Source of the DNA: an uncultured Faecalibacterium sp.
GTDB lineage: Bacteria; Bacillota; Clostridia; Oscillospirales; Ruminococcaceae
DNA: 64,000 bases
Assembly: GCA_900540455.1 (NCBI GenBank)
Contig: UQGD01000007.1
Coordinates: forward strand, 1 to 64,000
Reading direction: 5' to 3'
The notes under the pieces: generated by a model
Databases searched by the model: none
Seen by the model: only the letters and a program-made list of their open reading frames with translations
What the model was told of the DNA's origin: nothing
Shown here: positions 58,432-64,000 of the stretch, in pieces
How the letters are laid out: each line of letters opens with the position of its first letter
Numbering within the stretch: the first letter of the stretch is position 1
Program-made: the position numbers and the translations under genes

Positions 58432-59477
58432 GCCTCTGCCTCCAGCCCCAGCAAGGTGGGCAGAGCGGCGGCGGGCACGGTCTCGGTGCGCCAGCAGCCC
58501 AGACCCGGCACCTTGATCAGGGTGATCTGGCCTGCCTGGGCCTTTTTGTCGTGGAGCATCTCTGCCAGCACCTTCTGTTTGTCGTAGCTGGCCCGCAGCG
58601 GCAGACCCAGGCGGCGGTAGACCGCCCGCACCCGCTTTTGCAGGGTCTTGGATTCGATCATGGGCAGCATGCCCAGGGCTACACATTCCCCATGGTACAG
58701 GCCGGTGGTGCGGCGGCCCTTGATGCCCCGCACGGCCTCGATGCCATGGCCCAGCGTGTGGCCGAAGTTCAGCGCCTTGCGCATACCCTGCTCGGTCTCG
58801 TCCTGCTCGACGATGTTCTTTTTGAACCGCAGGCAGCGGTAGATGATCTCGTCAATGCGGGCGTCTACGTCCCCCTGCTCAAAGATGCTGAACAGCTCCG
58901 GGTCGGCCAGCAGAGCGGCTTTTACCGCCTCGGCCAGGCCGTTGACGAAGTGGCGTTGGGGCAGGGTGGACAGGGTGTCCGGGTCCACGATCACCAGTTT
59001 GGGCTGCCAGAAGGTGCCCACGATGTTTTTGGTGTCGCCCAGGTCCACCGCCGTCTTGCCCCCAATGGAGGAGTCGATCATGGATAAGGTGGTGGTGGGA
59101 CAGTTGATAAAATCTACGCCCCGCATATAGATGGAGGCGGCAAACCCGGCCAGGTCGCCCACTACGCCGCCGCCCACGGCAACGACCAGGTCGCCCCGGC
59201 CCATGCCGAAGTCCAGCATCTGCCGCAGCACAGTCTCCAGGGTCTTGAGGCTCTTGCTGGCCTCGCCCTGGGGCACGGTGATGATGCGGGTGTCCTGGCA
59301 CTGGTCTGCGACCCGGCGGGCATAGGCCTCCGGCACGCCGCTGTCGGTGACGATGGCCACCCGGCGGTCCAGCCGTGCAAACTGGTACAGGTTCTCCAGT
59401 GCGCCCCGTTTCAGGATGATGTCATAGCTGCGGGGGCCAAGGTTCATGGTGAGCTTCGTGCCGATAAATTCACTCAT
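58428..59477 (-). CDS. aroB: 3-dehydroquinate synthase
   Basis: A 349-residue NAD- and metal-dependent enzyme converting DAHP to 3-dehydroquinate. It has VVAVGGGVVGDLAGFAASIY, PTTTLSMIDSSIGGKTAVD, and metal-binding LNFGHTLGHGIEA. The start overlaps the pheA stop by 4 bases. DAHP synthase, which makes its substrate, is not in the window. Confidence 0.96.
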   Translation of the reverse strand: MSEFIGTKLTMNLGPRSYDIILKRGALENLYQFARLDRRVAIVTDSGVPEAYARRVADQCQDTRIITVPQGEASKSLKTLETVLRQMLDFGMGRGDLVVAVGGGVVGDLAGFAASIYMRGVDFINCPTTTLSMIDSSIGGKTAVDLGDTKNIVGTFWQPKLVIVDPDTLSTLPQRHFVNGLAEAVKAALLADPELFSIFEQGDVDARIDEIIYRCLRFKKNIVEQDETEQGMRKALNFGHTLGHGIEAVRGIKGRRTTGLYHGECVALGMLPMIESKTLQKRVRAVYRRLGLPLRASYDKQKVLAEMLHDKKAQAGQITLIKVPGLGCWRTETVPAAALPTLLGLEAEA

Positions 59478-60544
59478 TTGGTATACACTCCTAACAGCCG
59501 TACAGTGCGGCAGACACGGTCCAGGGCTTCCAGAAGCGCCTCGGCCTCGTGGGCGGCGGGGTCTCCCACCAGTTCGACGTAAAAATAATATTCAAAGGGG
59601 ACATGGGGCAGCGGGCGGCTCTTGATGGACTCCATGTTGAAGCCTGCCTGACCGATGAGCTGGATCACCTCGGCCAGTTTGCCGGGCTTGTTGTCCGCCG
59701 TGAACAGCAGAGAAAAACGGTTGCCCCCGGTGGGCTTGTCCCGGCTGATGACGATGAAGCGGGTGGTGTTGTCCCCGTCGGTGTTGATGTCCGGCACCAG
59801 CACTTCCAGCCCGTACAAAGCAGCGGTCTCCCGGCTGGCGATGGCAGCCAGAGAGGGGTCGCCGCTGTCTGCCACAAATTTTGCAGCCATGGCCGTGTTG
59901 GGCATAGCGGCGGCAGGCAGGCCGAACTGCTTCAAAAAGGTGTCGCTCTGGGCAATGGCCTGCTGGTGGCTGTATACCTTCTTCAGGCCGGACAGCTGGG
60001 CGCCGGGCAGCACCAGCAGATTCTGGGAGATGGGCAGGTCATACACCTGCACCACCCAGATCCCCGGCCGGGCATAGCACAAGTCCAGCACGGCGGACAC
60101 ATCCCCGGCATGGCTGTTCTCAAAGGGCAGCACGCCATAGGCGGCGTCCCCCTGCTCCACAGCGTCGAATACATCGTCCCAGGTGGGGCAGGCCAGCGCC
60201 TCCCCGTGGGGGAACAGTGCCCGCAGGGCTATGTGAGCAAAAGCGCCCTCCACCCCTTGGTAGGCCACCCGGTTGCAGCCCATCTGCTGGGCTTCGTAGG
60301 CTTTGGCCAGGTCCATCATATGCTGCACATGGTCCCGGTAGTAGGGGCGCAGCGCATCGCTGTGGATGCGTGCGGCGGCTTTGTCCAGCACGGCCGCCTC
60401 CCGGGCGGGGTCAAAGATGGGCAGGCCGTGGGCTTTTTTGTATTCCGCCACCTGCAGCACAGCGGCCATGCGCTGTTCAAACAGGTCGGCAAGCTGAGCG
60501 TCCACCGCATCGATCTGGCGGCGGGCAGCGTCCAGCTGATCCAT
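59474..60544 (-). CDS. pheA: Bifunctional chorismate mutase/prephenate dehydratase (P-protein)
   Basis: A 356-residue enzyme. The AroQ-class chorismate mutase helix bundle is at about residues 1-85 (RRQIDAVDAQLADLFEQRM). Prephenate dehydratase is at about 92-265 (VAYQGVEGAFAHIAL, and TRFIVISRDKP). The C-terminal ACT domain (about 275-350) has NMESIKSRPLP, the phenylalanine-binding ESRP-type motif. First gene of the aromatic operon, with AAAGGAGG before the ATG and a palindrome over its promoter. Confidence 0.95.
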   Translation of the reverse strand: MDQLDAARRQIDAVDAQLADLFEQRMAAVLQVAEYKKAHGLPIFDPAREAAVLDKAAARIHSDALRPYYRDHVQHMMDLAKAYEAQQMGCNRVAYQGVEGAFAHIALRALFPHGEALACPTWDDVFDAVEQGDAAYGVLPFENSHAGDVSAVLDLCYARPGIWVVQVYDLPISQNLLVLPGAQLSGLKKVYSHQQAIAQSDTFLKQFGLPAAAMPNTAMAAKFVADSGDPSLAAIASRETAALYGLEVLVPDINTDGDNTTRFIVISRDKPTGGNRFSLLFTADNKPGKLAEVIQLIGQAGFNMESIKSRPLPHVPFEYYFYVELVGDPAAHEAEALLEALDRVCRTVRLLGVYTK

Positions 60545-60590
60545 CGGCGGGGCCTCCTTTCAGTCCGGATTAAAGTAACATTATACCAAT

Positions 60591-60607
60591 CCAGTATACC
60601 ATACTGG
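60591..60607. promoter_or_regulatory. Operator palindrome at the aromatic operon promoter
   Basis: CCAGTAT-ACC-ATACTGG, perfect 7-base arms, overlapping the -10 box of the pheA promoter. The cognate regulator is unknown. Confidence 0.65.
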
Positions 60608-60621
60608 GCACAAGGACACAA
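60593..60621 (-). promoter_or_regulatory. Aromatic operon promoter
   Basis: Minus-strand TTGTGT (60616-60621), 17 bases, TATACT (60593-60598). Confidence 0.7.
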
Positions 60622-60692
60622 CAAAGCCCCTGGTATTTGGGTGCGGATAAAATTTCAGCTGGAAGGGGGCAGACACGAGCTGACCGCACGCC

Positions 60693-60720
60693 TTGCCCTG
60701 AGACGAAAAAACGGTATAAT
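60693..60720 (+). promoter_or_regulatory. sdaAB promoter
   Basis: TTGCCC (60693-60698), 16 bases, perfect TATAAT (60715-60720). Confidence 0.65.
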
Positions 60721-60765
60721 AGAGGGGAAAGGTACTTTTATTCTGCAAATTAGGAGAAACGCCCT

Positions 60766-61434
60766 ATGGCATTTATCAGTGTATTTGACGTGCTGGGCCC
60801 CAACATGATCGGCCCCTCCAGCTCACACACCGCCGGAGCGGCCATCATTGCCTACCTGGCCCAAAAGATGATCGCGCCGCCTCTGCGCCGGGCAGACTTC
60901 CGGCTGTACGGCTCTTTTGCCAAGACCTACCGGGGCCACGGCACCGACCGGGCCTTGGTGGGAGGGGTCCTGGGCTTTTCTGCGGATGATGAGCGCATCC
61001 GGGACTCCTTTGCGCTGGCAAAGCAGCAGGGGCTGGAGTTCCGCTTTATTCCGGATGAGACCGAGACCGATGTCCACCCCAACACCGTGGAGATCCGTAT
61101 GGAGAACGCCGCCGGCCGGGTCATGACCGTCCGGGGCGAGTCGCTGGGCGGGGGCAAGGTGCGCATCGTGGGCATCAATGGGGTCAAGGTGGACTTTACC
61201 GGGGAGTACAACGCCCTGATCGTCGTCCAGCGGGACAAGCCCGGTGTAGTGGCGCATATCACCAAGATCCTCAGCGACCGGGACGTGAACATTGCCTTTA
61301 TGCGGCTGTTCCGGGAGCAGAAGGGCCACACCGCCTATACCATCGTGGAGTCGGACCAGCGGCTGCCGGAGGGCGTGGATGCCCTGCTGCTGGAGAACCC
61401 CAACATCACCGATGTCATGGTAGTGCAGCCGTAA
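60766..61434 (+). CDS. sdaAB: L-serine ammonia-lyase, beta subunit
   Basis: A 222-residue beta chain of the two-subunit iron-sulfur L-serine dehydratase, which converts serine to pyruvate and ammonia in anaerobes. FDVLGPNMIGPSSSHTAGA is the family signature. The C-terminal ACT domain (about residues 145-215, YNALIVVQRDKPGVVAHI) may sense serine. The alpha subunit gene follows after 16 bases. ATG follows TTAGGAGAAACGCCCT. Confidence 0.95.
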   Translation: MAFISVFDVLGPNMIGPSSSHTAGAAIIAYLAQKMIAPPLRRADFRLYGSFAKTYRGHGTDRALVGGVLGFSADDERIRDSFALAKQQGLEFRFIPDETETDVHPNTVEIRMENAAGRVMTVRGESLGGGKVRIVGINGVKVDFTGEYNALIVVQRDKPGVVAHITKILSDRDVNIAFMRLFREQKGHTAYTIVESDQRLPEGVDALLLENPNITDVMVVQP

Positions 61435-61450
61435 GGAGGGAGCAAGAAGG

Positions 61451-62332
61451 ATGGAACCAATGGATTTCAAATCTGCCAAGGAGCTGCTGGGCCTGTGCCA
61501 GCAGCACGGACTGCCGATCTCGGAGGTGATGCGCCGCCGGGAGTGCGAGCTGGGAGAGACCACCCCGGAGGCTGTCAATGCCCGGATGGTCGATGCTTGG
61601 TCGATCATGACCGCATCGGCCACCCAGCCGCTGCATCACCCCGTCAAGTCCATGGGCGGGCTGATCGGGGGCGAGGCAGGCCGTCTGTCTGCACATCTGG
61701 ACACCGGCCGCAGCCTGTGCGGCGGGGTGCTGGGCCGGGCAGTGATGTACGCCATGGCGGTGCTGGAGGTCAACGCCTCCATGGGCCGGATCGTGGCAGC
61801 GCCCACCGCCGGTTCTGCCGGTGTGGTGCCGGGGCTGCTGCTGGCTTTGCAGCAGCAGTACAGCCTGCCGGATGAAAAGATCGTGGATGCTCTGTTCAAT
61901 GCCGGTGCGGTGGGGTATCTTGCCATGCGCAATGCCACGGTGGCCGGTGCCGTGGGCGGCTGTCAGGCCGAAGTGGGTGTGGCCGCCGCTATGGCGGCTT
62001 CGGCTGCGGTGGAGCTGATGGGGGGCACCCCGGAGCAGTGCCTGGATGCCGGGTCTACCGTCCTGATGAATATGCTGGGTCTGGTCTGCGACCCGGTGGG
62101 GGGACTGGTGGAGTATCCCTGCCAGAACCGCAACGCTGCCGGTGTGGCCAACGCCCTGGTGGCGGCAGAGCTGGCCCTGAGCGGGGTGCGGCAGCTGATC
62201 CCCTTTGATCAGATGCTGGAGGCGATGTATGCCGTGGGCCGCCGCCTGCCGGTGGAGCTGCGGGAGACCGCCCTGGGGGGCTGCGCTGTCACCCCCAGTG
62301 CCTGCCAGCGCTGCGGCGCCTGCCAGGGCTGA
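61451..62332 (+). CDS. sdaAA: L-serine ammonia-lyase, alpha subunit
   Basis: A 293-residue alpha chain carrying the catalytic [4Fe-4S] cluster. It has PTAGSAGVVPGLLLAL, GGCQAEVGVAAAMAA, LGLVCDPVGGLVEYPC and the C-terminal TPSACQRCGAC, which supply the cluster cysteines. Cotranscribed with the beta subunit gene. Confidence 0.95.
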   Translation: MEPMDFKSAKELLGLCQQHGLPISEVMRRRECELGETTPEAVNARMVDAWSIMTASATQPLHHPVKSMGGLIGGEAGRLSAHLDTGRSLCGGVLGRAVMYAMAVLEVNASMGRIVAAPTAGSAGVVPGLLLALQQQYSLPDEKIVDALFNAGAVGYLAMRNATVAGAVGGCQAEVGVAAAMAASAAVELMGGTPEQCLDAGSTVLMNMLGLVCDPVGGLVEYPCQNRNAAGVANALVAAELALSGVRQLIPFDQMLEAMYAVGRRLPVELRETALGGCAVTPSACQRCGACQG

Positions 62333-62382
62333 GGAACGCAGCAAAGAAACAGTTTAGCTTTTGATTGTTCATAAAAAATCCA

Positions 62383-62411
62383 TTGACGAGGCGCAGAATT
62401 GGGACTATACT
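62383..62411 (+). promoter_or_regulatory. Promoter of P-type ATPase transcript
   Basis: TTGACG (62383-62388), 17 bases, TATACT (62406-62411), 10 bases before the riboswitch. Confidence 0.75.
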
Positions 62412-62420
62412 GAGTCCATT

Positions 62421-62575
62421 GTATGAGGGAGTAATTCCGTGCCTGCTATGTTGGGTGCGAAGCGTTTCCGTCATTCTCGGCAGTTTCCAAAACCTGCCCG
62501 GAACGCTTTTTGCTTACCCTGGCTCATCCCAAAAGGATAAGCCGGAGCCTGCTTTGGGAAGAATGAGACTCGTGC
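62421..62575 (+). promoter_or_regulatory. yybP-ykoY family (manganese) riboswitch
   Basis: P1 is GTATGAG (62421-62427) paired with CTCGTGC (62569-62575). Next to the 5' strand is GGGAGTA (62427-62433), the family's conserved GGGGAGUA-type element; before the 3' strand is AATGAGA, matching the usual GAGAC end. Inner helices such as GCAGTTTCC/CCTGCC lie between. The 3' strand of P1 is also part of the following terminator, so Mn2+ binding should favour readthrough. Confidence 0.75.
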
Positions 62576-62620
62576 ACAAAGCCCCGCTTGAGGGCTCTGT
62601 GCAGGGGTCTCTTTTTATTT
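62565..62620 (+). terminator. Riboswitch expression-platform terminator
   Basis: GAGAC...GCACAAAGCCC / GGGCTCTGTGC...GTCTC long hairpin followed by TTTTTATTTT. It overlaps the 3' strand of riboswitch P1 (62569-62575), giving mutually exclusive folds. Confidence 0.8.
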
Positions 62621-62691
62621 TGCCCCCCGCAGAGAGCGAACGCCAGGCGGACGGAATCTGGATGCGTGTGAGAATGGAAGGATGGTAGAAA

Positions 62692-64000
62692 ATGAAGCAA
62701 GAGTACACTCAAACCCCAGAACAGCTGTTGAGCCAGCTGGAGACCACGGAACAGGGTCTCAGCTCCACAGAAGCAGCGGCCCGGCTGGAAAAATACGGCC
62801 CCAATAAGCTCAAGGATGCCGAAAAGCCCACCATGGTGCAGCGGTTTCTGGCACAGCTGAAGGACCCCATGCTGGTGATCCTGATGGTGGCTGCCGCCGT
62901 CTCGGCTGTGACCAACTACCTGGCAGGGGAAAGCTTTGCCGAGGTGTTCATTATCCTGATCGTGGTGCTGCTGAACGCCGTGCTGGGCGTTTTGCAGGAG
63001 AGCAAGGCCGAAGCGGCCATTGAAGCGCTGCAGACCATGACCGCCGCCACCTGCAAGGTGCTGCGGGACGGCAAGCAGCAGACCGTGCACAGCGACGAGC
63101 TGGTGCCCGGTGATGTGGTGGTGCTGGAAGCCGGCGACAGCGTCCCGGCAGACGGCCGCCTGCTGGAGAGCGCCAGCCTCAAGATCGAGGAGGCTGCCCT
63201 TACCGGCGAGAGCGTGCCGGTCAACAAGGTCATCGAGGCGCTGGGCCTGGCCCACGGCAAGGACGAAGTGCCCCTGGGGGACCGCAAGAATATGTGCTAT
63301 ATGGGCTCCACCGTGGTGTATGGCCGCGGCCGTGCCCTGGTCACCCGCACCGGTATGGACACCGAGATGGGCAAGATCGCCGGTGCGCTGGCCAATACGG
63401 CCGATGAGCAGACCCCCCTGCAGCGCCGTCTGGATGAGCTGGGCAAGACCCTGTCCAAGTTGGTGCTGGGCATCTGCGTGTTCATCTTTATCTTTGACCT
63501 GGTGATGGCCGGTTCCTTCACGCTGGAGAGCGTGCTGTCCACCTTTATGGTGGCGGTGTCCCTGGCAGTTGCCGCTATCCCCGAGGGCCTGGCTACGGTG
63601 GTGACGGTGGTGCTTTCCATCGGCGTTACCAATATGAGCAAGCGCAATGCAGTGATCCGCCGCCTGACCGCTGTGGAGACCCTGGGCTGCACCCAGGTGA
63701 TCTGCTCGGATAAGACCGGCACCCTGACCCAGAATAAGATGACCGTGGTGCAGCACCTGGGCGACACCCAGCGCCTGGCTACCGCCCTGGCCCTGTGCAA
63801 CGACGCAAACCTGGGCGAGAACGGCCAGGCAGAAGGTGAGCCCACCGAGGCCGCACTGGTGAACTTTGCGGCTGCCGAGGGGCTGCCCAAGCCCCAGCTG
63901 GCCGCAGCTGCCCCCCGTGTGGACGAGGCCCCCTTTGACTCCGGCCGTAAGATGATGTCCACCATCCACACCGCCGAGAATGGCTTTATCCAGTATACCA
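62692..64000 (+). CDS. Cation-translocating P-type ATPase, probable Mn2+/Ca2+ exporter (partial)
   Basis: The first 436 codons of a P2A-type ATPase cut by the window edge. An N-terminal cation ATPase domain (about residues 5-70) is followed by helices 1-2, an actuator domain with LTGESVPVNK, and helix 4 with AAIPEGLATVV, the ion-binding PEGL motif. The phosphorylation site is SDKTGTLTQNKM (Asp near residue 343). The Mn-type riboswitch upstream, as known for YoaB in Lactococcus, points to Mn2+ export rather than pure Ca2+ transport. ATG 62692 lies after GAAGGATGGTAGAAA. Confidence 0.93.
   Translation, partial: MKQEYTQTPEQLLSQLETTEQGLSSTEAAARLEKYGPNKLKDAEKPTMVQRFLAQLKDPMLVILMVAAAVSAVTNYLAGESFAEVFIILIVVLLNAVLGVLQESKAEAAIEALQTMTAATCKVLRDGKQQTVHSDELVPGDVVVLEAGDSVPADGRLLESASLKIEEAALTGESVPVNKVIEALGLAHGKDEVPLGDRKNMCYMGSTVVYGRGRALVTRTGMDTEMGKIAGALANTADEQTPLQRRLDELGKTLSKLVLGICVFIFIFDLVMAGSFTLESVLSTFMVAVSLAVAAIPEGLATVVTVVLSIGVTNMSKRNAVIRRLTAVETLGCTQVICSDKTGTLTQNKMTVVQHLGDTQRLATALALCNDANLGENGQAEGEPTEAALVNFAAAEGLPKPQLAAAAPRVDEAPFDSGRKMMSTIHTAENGFIQYT

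Noticed and set aside
62365..62688. 107-codon frame before the P-type ATPase
   Set aside because: It runs through the promoter, riboswitch and terminator, which explain this sequence better.

Overview
The window is an ordinary high-GC chromosomal segment of an anaerobic, Gram-positive-type gut Firmicute. The sporulation pair gpr-spoIIP beside rpsT, a T-box ahead of asnS, GlpP antitermination, iron-sulfur serine dehydratase and GC-rich codon use point to the Oscillospiraceae/Ruminococcaceae (Faecalibacterium-Subdoligranulum-Gemmiger type). The genus is inferred from style only. I see no CRISPR array, insertion sequence, prophage or rRNA operon. Two tRNA genes are present (Pro-UGG, Lys-UUU).

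Layout. 0-5.3 kb: LysR regulator, asnS with T-box leader, spoIIP, gpr, rpsT. 5.4-10.7 kb: two tandem secreted 5'-nucleotidase-family enzymes and glpP. 10.8-13.8 kb: a membrane-anchored alpha/beta hydrolase divergent from a MarR regulator, with a palindrome over the hydrolase promoter. 13.9-18.4 kb: a glycerol 3-phosphate operon (FAD G3P dehydrogenase, FAD/NAD oxidoreductase, DUF1667, glpK) whose leader ends in a terminator, the expected target of GlpP. 18.7-23 kb: XRE/TPR regulator, a DUF5714-arsenate reductase fusion, an orphan promoter with a palindromic operator, and a plsC operon. 23-30 kb: YesL-like protein, C39-like peptidase, cytidylate-kinase-like protein, MATE transporter, DUF308 protein, FAD dehydrogenase. 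30-31 kb: an AT-rich ClbS/DfsB gene beside tRNA-Pro. 32-38.4 kb: glnS, FMN-binding protein, and an LRR / VWA / MoxR cassette. 38.4-41.5 kb: LysR divergent from a secreted flavin reductase.

41.5-44.7 kb is the most unusual region: a 64-aa exported peptide, a convergent XRE/TPR (RRNPP-like) regulator, a 33-aa Cys/Trp-rich peptide ORF and an ABC exporter of mixed base composition. A perfect 23-bp direct repeat lies upstream of each peptide ORF. I propose it as a peptide signalling or peptide export locus.

45-52.3 kb: two YerB/DUF3048 lipoproteins, several small secreted proteins with Tat-like signals, a histidine phosphatase, an XRE regulator and a phosphoribosyltransferase. 52.4-60.6 kb: a minus-strand aromatic amino acid operon, pheA-aroB-aroC-aroEK-aroQ-aroA-tyrA followed by a WYL regulator. 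Its AroQ has lost three canonical catalytic residues. 60.7-62.3 kb: sdaAB-sdaAA. 62.4 kb to the end: a yybP-ykoY (manganese) riboswitch followed by a P-type ATPase cut by the window edge.
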